Assembly (NCBI GenBank): GCA_026545225.1
Contig: CM048854.1
Span: 29,611,230 to 29,675,229 of the forward strand
Direction: 5' to 3'
Origin: Cornus controversa
Taxonomy: Eukaryota > Streptophyta > Magnoliopsida > Cornales > Cornaceae
Length of the DNA stretch: 64,000 bases
Positions within the stretch are counted from its first letter, which is position 1. Each line of letters opens with the position of its first letter. The translations under genes and the position numbers were made by a program. The notes under the pieces are model-generated. The model ran no database searches, was not told the origin of the DNA, and saw only the letters and a program-made list of their open reading frames with translations. Positions 1 to 10,592 of this stretch are shown in pieces.

Positions 1-703
1 TAATGAAGATGTGAATAAAATGTGTTACAGGAGCATATGATGCAATACGAAATTGAGAGCTAGCTAATAAACAGTCTCACCAATATATATACGGCATGTG
101 AGAATTGTCTATTTATATTTATATATTGTTATTGTTCTTTATTATGTTATAATCATAGTAAATAATGAAATGTTTACGGGTGTGGAATTGGAATATTTAC
201 CATGTAGTTTTGGTTATTTGGATGAAAGATGATTGGTTTATCAATTCTCTAATTGGGATGTAATAGAGAGGACTTACTCGTGTGTTTAACCCACTCTTTG
301 TAAACATTTCAAGTCATAGGCAGTTCCAGCCATGACGTTGATGACATTATTATTTCTCATAACTCGTATTCATCTACTCTTTTAAATTATTCATTGAAGG
401 GACTCTATATGGATTATTAGATTATCGTTTATTTCCAAATTATAGGTTTAGGGGTTCTTAAATTACTGGATTTTCGAGTTGTGTTTAAATGGGGGATTTT
501 GGTATTTACTCCAAATTATTTATGAATTAAATTACATGGAGATTTATGGAATTGGAATTTATTATTTATTATTATTTTTTTCTATTATTTAATTCTTTCT
601 TTATTACAACTTATATTATGTGCTTGTTTATTATCAGTTGTCGATGCTTCCTGTTTTCATGTGTAAGCCTAACCAATTTATGCATGAAAATTAGGGGGTG
701 TCA
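1..703 (+). mobile_element. Ty3-type LTR, 3' part (fossil, copy A)
   Basis: This matches the 3' half of the LTR seen whole at 21,974-23,494, at roughly 94% identity by eye. It ends just before a primer-binding-like site (ttggtttcaaagc, from 708) followed by gag. The window starts inside the LTR, so its 5' end is not visible. It is an old, broken copy. Confidence 0.75.
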
Positions 704-1680
704 GAGTTGGTTTCAAAGCATTCCAGGTTCTAATATTCTCGAATTCTTAAGGTATGTCGTTATGATATCTTTTGCGTTGCGTATTTAAACAATTAGAGAC
801 TAAGTATTAGGTTTCGTTGTATTCTTTTCAGTTTACGTACTGATCAAAGTTGTTTCCGTCTTAACAGATGGCACCTAAGAGGAGGATGTTAAAAAATCTC
901 ACAACCCGCCTTAGAGTTTGGGGGTGAATCTGCCTCAGAATCAGGGGATGAACCAAATTCTGAATCAAAATGCTAATCAGGGTGGGAATCTAGTGCTTCC
1001 TCCTAACATTGCTAATATTATTGCTGAGGCTATAGCTACAGGAGTGGTAGTAGCTCTTCAAAATCAACAGCCTCCCCAACAGCTTATCCAGCAGGCAGTT
1101 GCTACCATACCAGCAGGGCAGCCTAATACTTGGGAAAAATTCAGGAATTCCTTCACCAAAAAGCACCCACTAGAGTTTTCAAGGTCAAGGGATGTGAAAG
1201 TAGCCTATCAATAGAAAAAGGACATTGCGCATCATCTTCACATGGTAGAGTGTACTACGATTTAGAAACAGATGCTTGCTCTTTCAAGTTAGTAGGAGAT
1301 GTCTTATAGTGATGAGAGTCAATTACCACAATTAAGGAGAAGACTACTTTGACTAATGCTCAGTTTCAGGCTCGCTTTGACGACAAATACTTTCCATTTG
1401 CAGTAAGGGCAGCTAAGAAAAAGGAATTTTTAGACCTACAATAGGGGGTATGACTATTGCAGAGTATGAACATGAGTTCACCAATTTGCCTTTATTTGCA
1501 ATTGAGGAGGTGGACTCTAAGGAGAAGAAAATGAATTGCTTTGTTAATGGTTTAATTTGGCCCATTCGGCAGGTGATAGTGGGAAATCCAGCTTATACTA
1601 CCTATGCTCAGGTGATTGATGCAGGCTTACAACATTGTCAGATACGGAGGGATTACAGGAAACAAGGGTGAAAAGCGGGA
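704..1680 (+). mobile_element. Ty3/gypsy gag region (fossil, copy A)
   Basis: Open stretches at 918-1214 and 1450-1671 encode gag-like peptide. There is a Gln/Asn-rich N-terminal part, then NTWEKFRNSF and, further on, MTIAEYEHEFTNL and RRDYRK, typical of the plant Ty3 gag (Retrotrans_gag) region. The piece is broken in several places and is not followed by protease, reverse transcriptase or integrase. The same remnant lies at 23,495-24,436, so it was copied with the segment. Confidence 0.8.
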
Positions 1681-1688
1681 TGACAAAG

Positions 1689-2190
1689 TGTAAAGACCGA
1701 GTCTTTTTGGACCGATTTTCTTTTTCTTTTCATTTATCAATTTAAGTCATGGAAATGATTTTTCAAGAGTTTTAATGATGAAATGGAAGTATGAAAACTC
1801 ATTTTGAGGTTTAGGAAGGTTTAGTCACCCATTCACATCTAATCATAATTGTGGACTGCAGATTTCGATTGCGCAAAATCTGTTTTTCACACGGTCGAAA
1901 TGTTTCGATCAATTGAAGTCCTATCTAGATCGTTCTGGAATTTGACCTACTTCCATTGAAATATTCAAATACTAGCTCGAACAATCGAAGGCTTTGCGCA
2001 ATCGAAGGCTTTGCGCAATCGAAAAAGGGTTTTCGCATAATCGAAGGATTTTGATCAATTGAAAAGGGGATTTCGATTCATTGAAATACTCTTTGACAGC
2101 AAATCCTGATACTTTACACTTCGCAAATTTTATGCTCAAATTCCATTCTAACCCCCTATAATCATCCATACAACATTTACAACATATTCC
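1689..2190. mobile_element. LTR-like end fragment joined to the gag fossil
   Basis: Sequence begins TGTAAAGACCGAG right after the gag remnant, where pol would be expected. It contains repeated short motifs of the type caatcgaa / cgattgcgc (1,860-2,060). The homologous stretch at 27,927-28,400 is longer. The start resembles that of the remnant at about 5,033, so it may be an LTR of another Ty3-type family. Classification is uncertain. Confidence 0.4.
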
Positions 2191-2194
2191 AATT

Positions 2195-2990
2195 TGTATG
2201 CTTTATTTAGTGGGCAAAAATTACTACATTTTTTCTCTAATATAAATTTCAATTAACTTTCATATTTAACCATTAAAAAGTATTGATTAATAAAAAGTCG
2301 TGTGATTTTTAGTAATGGAGTGGTATTCACACTCCCAAAATTTTTTTTTCTATTAATGCAATTTTTTTTTGGTCTTTTTATTAATTACAATGAATAAAAT
2401 ATTCCTAACAATTTATTACATTTTATTTATGAATTTTTTTTTTTTTGCATCGAACTTATAACACCTTATAATCTACCACCGGACACATGCAATCTCTTGT
2501 TTTCACATCCTACGGGCACTGAGAAATTTTCTTGAGGATGAGCCAAAAACACTATTTATTGAGATTATTTAAAAGAAAATTTTATGTAATGTTCAAAACA
2601 TGAAAATTGATCGATGGTGATGTTGAGTTTAAAGCACCACATGCAGTCTCCTTTTTTCACATGCAAACGGGCAATTACAAAAAAAATTTGAGGGTGGCCC
2701 AAAAACACTAATTTATTAGAATTATTTCAATATCAAAAGAAATTATTATGCAATGTTCAAAACATGAAAATTGATCAATAATGATAATAAATAAATAAAA
2801 ATAGTATCAATTGATATTTTAGATTGCTTAGCTATCCTTTGAGACTTGGACAAACTGTAGTATCAGACTTTGATTGCAATATCACATAATGCCAAGGGAA
2901 CATATAAGAAATCTTGAAAAGATTCTCCAGTTAAATATAAGGAACTAATATTAGCATAGGTTCATACCTAAATTATTTATTTATTCTTTT
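2195..2990 (-). repeat. Orphan 5' flank of a lost RFL-PPR gene (copy A)
   Basis: This stretch is closely similar to 28,925-29,710 and more distantly to 45,000-46,060, which lies directly upstream of PPR-3. No PPR coding sequence is attached here, so it appears to be promoter-distal DNA of a cluster member whose coding region was deleted or displaced by the retroelement at its left. Confidence 0.6.
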
Positions 2991-3530
2991 TTCGTTGGAA
3001 GGAAACTCACTCACTTTGGAAGGTAGAGGATATACCACTTGGCTACACCCCTTGGTGGTCTTCAAAAAGCTTCTCTACTCTATTCAACTTCACCAAAGAG
3101 CTTCATAGTTGGATTGTACTAGAGAATTAACCAGATAGAGATTACAGTCTCCTGCAAGAATTTTAATAAAAATTAGTAGACAGCACAACAAAACCTACCA
3201 TGTCACAAAGATAAGTGACTTGACTGAACATCAAGTAATTCTACCCTTCTGAATTGAAATGCCATCATACATGACATGAATGTGTTAGTAAATATACAGA
3301 ATTTTAATCTTACCACTTGAATCTTTAAATTCTACAAGAATGCCAAATTATAGGAGTTACAGTCGTCACACAGTCATCTCCATTTGCTTTTGAGTCTTAG
3401 TACTAGGTTGCATCACAGGAGAGCGAAGATTGGTGTTAGCATTCTAGAGGCAGGGCATGAGAGATTGAAAGAACCAAGTTTCAAGATGTTTAAACTTCCC
3501 ACAAAAGAAAAACTGTTCATATGATATCAC
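2966..3530. repeat. Duplicated intergenic block, copy A
   Basis: Nearly identical to 35,206-35,725; part of it (3,108-3,300) is also seen at 41,150-41,330. No gene is visible. The homology with the second copy stops at about 3,500, inside aaacttcc, where the second copy passes abruptly into PPR coding sequence. Confidence 0.8.
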
Positions 3531-3539
3531 TAAGGGAAA

Positions 3540-3960
3540 GGAAAAGCAATTTTATTTTACAAACCAAGTAAATAATAAAAGTAAGCGCATTTAAATGGTA
3601 ATGTCATGAGAGAAGATAACAAATTACTGATTCATCCCTGCAATGTTTTTAAATTCAAAAATGTTCCGCTTGCTTGCTGCCACTCTTTTCATCTTCTTAG
3701 CAACTGAACAGGCATAAAAGTTTTCCAAAATCATAGATTAATAATAAACAAACTGAAATTAAATGTTAGGAATTGTTCAAGAGCAATTATTTTTTGGTGA
3801 TTCAATCCCATTAGTGATTGCAGTCAAATGATCAGATATATACTAGTATAGTACACAGAAATGATGTCTAAAAACTATCTAGCATTATGCTTTTGCAATA
3901 GCAATTCTTCTACGAACGGATTATGGAACATATCCAATGATCCTAACATATTTTCATTTT
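3540..3960 (-). repeat. 3' flank of a deleted RFL-PPR gene
   Basis: Matches the DNA just beyond the stop codon of PPR-1 (9,610-9,690 plus 10,248-10,540) and of PPR-3 (42,650-42,950). It lacks the LINE relic present in both of those flanks. Immediately to the right, where the PPR reading frame should start, the sequence jumps to PPR 5'-flank DNA. Confidence 0.7.
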
Positions 3961-5030
3961 ATTTCTGTCAAAAATCTTGTAACGAATTTTAGGTTACCAA
4001 ACATACTTTCAATCACCATTTAACACATTCTACAACCAAAATATTATTTATGTTTCGAATGAAAACAGAAACACAAACGAAAACGATTGCCAAAAAGGTC
4101 CTAAGGGCGTTCACTAACATAAACGTTTTATGTTTTTTGTTGTCAAACCTCAAAAAGGAGAAATAAAAATTTGTTTTTGCTTTTTCGTACGTTTTTCATT
4201 TTTGGCTAGAAAGGAGAAAACATTTTCTAATTCTGCCGCCACTAATTTAAATATTTTAACTTGGCCTCTTTTTTTAAGCAAACTTTTTTTTATCTAAACA
4301 TGAAACTGTAGCACCCACATTGTCCCTGGATTTGAACCCTCACCCTTACACTTTAAAAGTTAAAAAAGTATCACAATGCTACTGTGCTTGGTCTGCTTTC
4401 AAATTGATAGGATAAATTATTAGATGACCATAAACCATTTGGTCGAGAACAATCAAAATTCTCCGACTAAGAAAATTGGACATAAAAAGTTTAATAAAAT
4501 ATTATAAAAAAACTTGAACAACTGTTTCGACCAAGACCATGTAATAATTTCTTGTAAAATAAATGATGTATATGTAAATAGCTTAGAAAATTTGGGGTAT
4601 CAGACTTTGATTGCATTGCCAAGAAAACGTTATAATTTGAATGATGATAGATTGCAATATAAAAGTGAATGAGCTTTTAAGATAATCCGAAGCATTTGGT
4701 TCACACTTTGCAAATAAAAAATTGAATTTTATAGTAAAATTTAAGCTTTCAGAGACTTTCAAACTCTTGAACTGAGCTACAGCCCTTAGATCTGTTAGAG
4801 ATTATTCGATGAGAGAGTGTCTTTCCATCGGCCATTTGATCTAATTTAGTCACAACTTTTCAATTAGAAAAGTGGACCCATAAAAGTTTAATAAGATATT
4901 ATAAAAAAATTCAAACATGAGTTTTGATTGAACTTAACATCAAGTCGCTTATGATTAGAACCATCTAATAATTTATCTATATCGTGACTTGTTGGAAAAC
5001 AAAGACTTATAATTCTAAAAGAGACGTGAT
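3961..5030 (-). repeat. 5' flank of a deleted RFL-PPR gene
   Basis: Homologous to 38,140-39,425, the region about 0.8-2 kb upstream of pseudogene PPR-2, and to 47,900-48,300 upstream of PPR-3. No coding region. The homology ends at gagacg near 5,030, where unrelated LTR-like DNA begins. Confidence 0.7.
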
Positions 5031-5885
5031 GTAGAGACCGTGACCAATTTTGGCCGGTTTTGCTTTTTTTGCATCATAATTTCTATAAATGCATTTTGAG
5101 TGGTGTTTAACATGTTTTAAGTGTGAAAAACATGTTTGGGAAGTGTTTTAAGGGTTTTGAAAAAAAATTTAGAGATTCAAATAAGTTTGACTTTTTGGTC
5201 AAACCGGAGCTCGAGATGCAACTTAAGTGGGTCTGGGAATCCGAAAAAATTTTAAAAATATTTATTTTTAGGAATGACTTAGATGAAATTTTTAGAATAG
5301 ATGAAGTGATTTTGAGACTGTAGGAGTTTTCGAAATTGAAAACGAAGTTCGAGAAGGTACATTAAATGACCCGGGGGCGTAATAGTCATTTCGTGCCCCC
5401 AAAGCACTTTTAAATTCATGGCTGAGAGTGATTCCAATCATTTCACATGGTTCCTTCTCTCTCTAACATTTCCTTCTTCCTCTCTCTCACTTCTTTCTAG
5501 ATTTCGGTTAGCTTCGGTGGTGATTCGAGTTTCACCGAAGAAGGGAGATACGTAGGGGACGACAATAGCTTCATTTTGAACCGAACAAACGCAAGTCACA
5601 ACAAGGTAGACATTGCTGGGATTTTCGGGAAGTGCTTGGGAAGTCATCACTTCAATGGATCGAAGTCACTATTCACAACATACACCGAAATTTGTCCAAA
5701 CTTTAATCAAGCATAACTTCTTCGTTTTAAATTGAAATTGAGTGTAGTTTTTTTTAAAATTTAGTATTTTTGAATTCTCTATCCAATGGTGTGGGTATCA
5801 ATTTTAGATTCCAAACACATGAATCGTTGAGTCTTGAAAGTGAGTGATTCACGAAAGTGCGGATAAATAAAATCCCCACTAAGGT
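5031..5885 (+). mobile_element. LTR-like remnant (probably Ty3 type)
   Basis: Starts at TGTAGAGACCGTGACC within the cluster 5' flank and is absent from the equivalent place near 39,425. It includes a CT-rich stretch (5,450-5,500) of the kind common in LTRs and retroelement leaders. Only one end is clear and no protein domain is visible. Old fragment; family uncertain. Confidence 0.45.
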
Positions 5886-5889
5886 GATA

Positions 5890-6689
5890 TGATTTGATGT
5901 ATGGCCCATTGGGTTTGGTTAAAGTAAAGTTGTGCATATCTATGTGCAAGAATAAAGTTAAGCTTCTACGATAATTGAGGGTAATGAGGGCCCATTGGGC
6001 TTAATGGACGAGTTAAGCTTCTACGATAATATAGCTGTTAGAAGGTAGTTGTAAGCATTAAATGCACTAAACTAGCCATTGTATTCAAGCTCAGCTACTT
6101 TCAGTTGGCTGAAAATAAATTTTCAGTCAGTTGAAAAGGTGCTCTAGAAACATCAAAGCCTACTGTCATTTTCAGTCACCTCAAAATGCATTTTCAGCAA
6201 CTTGAAACTAAACTTTTAGTAAGCTCAAACTTAACATGTCTTAGAAGGATTTTCAACAAAGTGCAGGAAAGACTTTTGATCTTTGAAAAATGTCCCTAAG
6301 GCTTTAAGACAAATTTCTTAGTGATAAAATGACCAATAGATGATATGTATGTGAATGCATCATGGTCATGTTATGCAAGTGAGCTTCAAACAAGTTATTC
6401 AAAAATAACTTTGACAAATTAAGTTCTATCTCTCACCAGGCTATAACTACCCCATTTCTTCATGCTTGAATATGTCTTAAAGCTTTGAGGTACTTCCTTC
6501 TTCTTCAATGAATGTTTCTCTTATGTCATTGTCTCCTTTCATGATCATTCCACAATGTGAATGCTTTCTTTGTTTATGACAATTATCATAAGCAATCACT
6601 CAATTTAAACGTTAGTGTTTAACATCATTAATGATTTGTTATCATCAAAATTACTGGATTACCCTTAGGTTAAAACCTTTGGGTCAACA
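5890..6689 (-). mobile_element. LTR remnant next to a polypurine tract
   Basis: Read on the minus strand, a purine tract (aaaaaagggggagatt, 6,690-6,706) is directly followed by TGTTGACCC, the usual layout of polypurine tract then 3' LTR. The other LTR end was not located with confidence (about 5,890). Copia-type assignment rests only on general resemblance. Broken fossil. Confidence 0.5.
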
Positions 6690-8640
6690 ATCTCCCCCTT
6701 TTTTATGGTGACAAATCATTGAAGTGTTCTAAGAAAATGTGGAGTTGCATTTAAAAATGCTCCCCCTATCAATATGCATAATTTGAACACAATATTGAAG
6801 AAATGACAATTCTAGTATGTCTTTACATGGTATATGCATTTGTAAGCTCATAAGTTATGCTTCAAATTGATCATGATATCTATGTATAGAGATAATCAAT
6901 CTCCCCCTATCGATATGCTTTCATTCAAAATGATAACCACATATAATGTGAAGTTTGTGATAGAAATGATATTTTAAGTCCACAACTCAACCCATAAACC
7001 ATCAATCATATCCCATCCTCCTTTAAGCATCAATCATCATAAGTTATATCATTGAATTCTCATAACATTCATAATGCAACTCATGTATGCATTAATCATC
7101 ACACAATCATCATTGAATTCGTAAGAATAAACATAAACATAATCATGATAAAATATTGAAAGATATTTCTTAAAAGGCATCAAAACATTAAAGCACGGAT
7201 GTTCAAAACATAATAAATGCCATAAGTTCATTCAATAGCCATAACAATCAAAATATAATGTCTAAGTTCAACAAGAGACATAATGGCAAATAATCATAAA
7301 AACTAAACTGTAAACTATCCCCATAACCTACTAACACATCATCATGCTTCTCCCCCTTTGGCAACATCGAAAAGAAAAGGTAGAACTAATGTCATGGCAC
7401 CAAAGAACGAGGAGGAATGGAGAAGTAATGCTGAATATCAGCTAGCCTTTCAGTGATGTCATGAAGTTGTTTTCTAGTGGCCTCCGAATCCTCTTAGTAT
7501 TCAGTCCTGAATTGCATACGATCATTGCTCAAAGTGTCCACTTTTTCTTCTGTCCTACAAGCAATGACAAGCTAGTCATCCATCCAGGATATAAGTTGGC
7601 TCATCATTGAGGAGTGAGCATCCATGATAAGTGGGGCATCCGTAGTCATAGGCACAGAGTGCTCAGCCTCTTCCTGTTCTTCCTCATCATTGTCCATTTC
7701 TTCTTCATCTCCATCATATTCACCTTCACCAAGGACAGGGGTTGCACCTCTAGGACAATGCCAATAACCATTGGCATCTTGCTCCATTTTCATAAGCAAG
7801 AGGGTTGTGTGATTTAGAAAATCTCTCTGTCCAACAGTCCAAGATTCCTCCTCAGAAAGATCCACTTGGTGTGCCTCGAAAATCTGTGTAAGGGGCAAGG
7901 CATAGTAGCACTGAGTTGCCTTGCTTTTGCTCTCTATCATGTGGTGATAAATGATATGGGCAAGATCCAATTTTTTCCCATTGAGCAAGCACCAGATAAT
8001 GAAGACTTCCATGCAAGTAACATCTTTACGACCACCAGATTTGGGTAGAATAGTGTTTGAAATGATATTGTGTAGAAATCTAGCCTCAGATGTCAATCTA
8101 TTCGCATACAATCTCCCAATACTAGTGATGGATTGATCATTGCATATTTGTCGAACAGTCGTGGCCCGTGAGTGGATCAAATTAAACCATGAAAATGTGA
8201 CCAGTTGTGTGTCTGAAAAAATTGAAATTCTCCTTTGGAAATCCCCAGGTAAGTTCTTAGTTCTGTTTTTGAAAAGGAGATTTTCTATCCTTTGGCAAAT
8301 GAGACTAACATAGGTTATTGAGAACTTCAGGCCATTAGAAATTAGAAGTTCATGAAATAGCATTTTGGTTCAGGCTTGACAAGAGTGGGGGCATCTGGTT
8401 GGTGAATAGGGCAATTTAGCTTGGCAAGTGAAATGGGCGCGATGCAAAGTGCTCTTGATTGGAGGAATTGCATGGCAGTTCCAACATCTTCTTCCATGAG
8501 CTTAGCAACACTACGTTGTGTCTCAAATGTCTTCTTCCATGAGCATAACAATTTTTCTTCAAATGTCTGTTCAAAACATGTCAAAACTGATTGCGGTGGG
8601 GATGTTATAGGTAGGAGAATAAATAGTAATATAAATAAAA
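6690..8640 (-). mobile_element. Internal remnant of the same LTR element
   Basis: Lies on the internal side of the polypurine tract. It carries repeated tctccccctat-c-atatgc motifs (6,760, 6,900) and the reading frame at 7,572-8,363. No reverse transcriptase or integrase is recognisable. Confidence 0.4.
7572..8363 (-). CDS. Retroelement-associated 'putative plant transposon protein' ORF
   Basis: A 263-residue frame. Its middle (about 90-150) reads [18 protein letters not shown], then a cysteine and hydrophobic segment ending [14 protein letters not shown]. This pattern matches what I remember of the plant transposon-associated domain often labelled Transposase_32 (PF20167). The C-terminal third is strongly acidic ([20 protein letters not shown]), followed by a Met/Ser-rich tail. 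No catalytic motif is visible and its biochemical role is not known to me. Such ORFs commonly sit between gag/pol remnants and the polypurine tract of LTR elements, as here. Most likely a relic frame rather than a host gene. Confidence 0.5.
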   Translation of the reverse strand: MLFHELLISNGLKFSITYVSLICQRIENLLFKNRTKNLPGDFQRRISIFSDTQLVTFSWFNLIHSRATTVRQICNDQSITSIGRLYANRLTSEARFLHNIISNTILPKSGGRKDVTCMEVFIIWCLLNGKKLDLAHIIYHHMIESKSKATQCYYALPLTQIFEAHQVDLSEEESWTVGQRDFLNHTTLLLMKMEQDANGYWHCPRGATPVLGEGEYDGDEEEMDNDEEEQEEAEHSVPMTTDAPLIMDAHSSMMSQLISWMDD

Positions 8641-9479
8641 AAATCTGCTTTGGATAAAAAACTAATACACATATACACCATCCGATTCATGTAACTTAAT
8701 ACATTCAACTGAAACCGCAGAAAGGCCTTGGTATGGCTGCTTATGCCGGTGACATGATTAGGTCCATCAGCAAATTAATACTAGCCTGACAGGGCCCTAA
8801 GTAATTAGAACGCATATATGAATAACTAATATAAGCATGCCTATACACAAATTCACCTCTCCCAAAAATCTCAAATTGGTTAGAAAACACTAGTTACTTG
8901 TGTTTGTCTAGCAATTGGTGACTAAATTCATGGAAGGTTTAACAAAATTGGTAAAAAATAAAAAATATCAGCAATCATCAGAGCATTCATGGAAAAACAA
9001 CTTATGTCTAATGCTTTGAGAATTATATCATCTAGGAGCGAATAAACGTGCATATGACCAACTAACTATAAGTGCCTCAATGTCATGCTGTACACTACTT
9101 CAATAACAACATTATATAACCTCAGTACATGTTGAGGTTTTGGTGAAGGAAAATGATAAAAGCGCCGATTGGTTGTTGTTACCATTTGATGTGGGAGTCA
9201 TTGAGATAAACACTTGAGATGAGAGAAATTTTATTCTCATCTAAATACTAACTAAGAGTGACACTATCTATTGGACATGGTAACATTACTCTTTGGTGAA
9301 AGATCAACACTTCAATGTGCAGTTAACCCTGTTTGTCAAACAGAACATTCATTAGGCCCAAGGCATGTTTTTCCATATGGAGATAATGACATGTTTTTCA
9401 AATATATGTGACAATATCTTGCGCATTTACATCTTCAAAACGATGGCTTTACCCAAGGCATCGTCGCTGGTACACTAAA
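8640..9479. other. Intergenic cluster DNA without a recognised gene
   Basis: No coding signal. Part of it (8,930-9,100) is diverged from 29,830-29,990, so it belongs to the duplicated cluster backbone. Confidence 0.5.
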
Positions 9480-9605
9480 CAGAACATTCATGTTTCCCCT
9501 TGGCACCAACTCTGAATCATTTTGAGGAGTGCAGGGTCTACACCTCTAGTGTAGTGTAGAGTGGATGTGCCACTGCCTTGTCACACTTTTCCCTTTTTAA
9601 GACAT
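9480..9605 (-). pseudogene. RFL-PPR 3'-end relic
   Basis: About 125 bp resembles the last codons of PPR-1 (10,597-10,790). It keeps acattcatgttt, the block gaatcattttgaggagtgc (also in PPR-1 at about 10,635), gtagagtggatg, and the segment for the end of the penultimate repeat (cactgccttgtc). Internal stretches are deleted and nothing precedes it on the 5' side. It is followed on the right by PPR 3'-flank DNA, so it is a separate, largely deleted cluster member about 1 kb from PPR-1's own stop codon. Confidence 0.65.
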
Positions 9606-9689
9606 CCTTTACAACAGCAATTTTCTTTTACAAAACCAGTAAATAAGAAAAGTAAGCATTTAAATGGTATCAGCATGAGAGAAGATGAC

Positions 9690-10247
9690 AAATTAAAGAA
9701 TTTTTATTTTTCAAGTGCAAGCTAGAAATTGTCATCAAAAGCATCAAACAGAATTACAATCTTGGACTTGGAAGGCCAAATTTACAACTGAAACAGGAAA
9801 CTAACAGGCACAAAAAAACTACATTTTCCTTTGCATAGCCATTTGACTCAGCATATGGGCAACCTTGTTATCGTCACGGTTCACCCAATTACGACCCAAC
9901 AATCCCCTTCAATAATAATAATGGCAGTTCCCAAATTCCATTCCAAAGACCACTTAAGTGCTTGTTTTGCTACCAGAGCTTCAGCTAAATTCACTGAGGC
10001 GGATTTTAAAACACTCCAACAGTCTTCATGAGTCAAACATTGTTGCAGCAAAGAGCTATCCCAATCTTTAGTGTGGGGTTGAATAATTCATGAACTTTTT
10101 GGATGGCTATTTGGAAGGAGGTGGGATCTAACACAAAAATCAGGAACATCAGGGAGCAAAGCGTCCTGCCAAACATCCACTCCATCTCCCTTAGCAATAT
10201 AGCATCTCATGCCATACAGAATTACCTCTCTACTATAACAAACACTC
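9690..10247 (-). mobile_element. LINE (L1-type) ORF2 3' relic
   Basis: On the minus strand, about 10,120-10,215 encodes AKGDGVDVWQDALLPDV, the segment before the zinc-binding region of plant LINE ORF2. About 9,900-10,010 encodes AEALVAKQALKWSLEWNLG and IIIEGDCWVV, and 9,840-9,875 NRDDNKVAHMLSQM. These are RNase H-like (RVT_3) signatures. The reading frame is interrupted. The left edge (AT-rich, T runs) fits a LINE 3' tail on the minus strand. The same relic occurs in the PPR-3 3' flank (41,590-41,953) and is missing at 3,620. Confidence 0.65.
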
Positions 10248-10592
10248 TTCCCTGCAACGTTTTTAAATTCAAAAATGCTCCACTTGGTTAAATTCACATC
10301 TTTTTATCTTCTTAGCAACTGAACATGCATAAAAGTTTTCCGAATTCATAATAGACAAACAGAAATTAAATGTTAGGAATCATTCAAGCGCAATTATTTT
10401 TTGGTGATTCAATCCATTTAGTGATTGCAGTCAAATGATCACATTCTACACAAAGATGATGTCTAAAAACTATCTAGCAAGATAGTTTCGGAACAGTAAT
10501 TACAAATGGATTATGGAATATATCCAATAATCCTAACAAATAAACACCAACAATATTATCCAACCTGAGAAGTGCAGAACTCCATGCAGCAC
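10248..10592 (-). repeat. 3' flank of PPR-1
   Basis: Duplicated at 3,635-3,960 and 42,650-42,996. It presumably holds the 3'UTR of PPR-1; a poly(A) site cannot be fixed from sequence alone. Confidence 0.6.
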
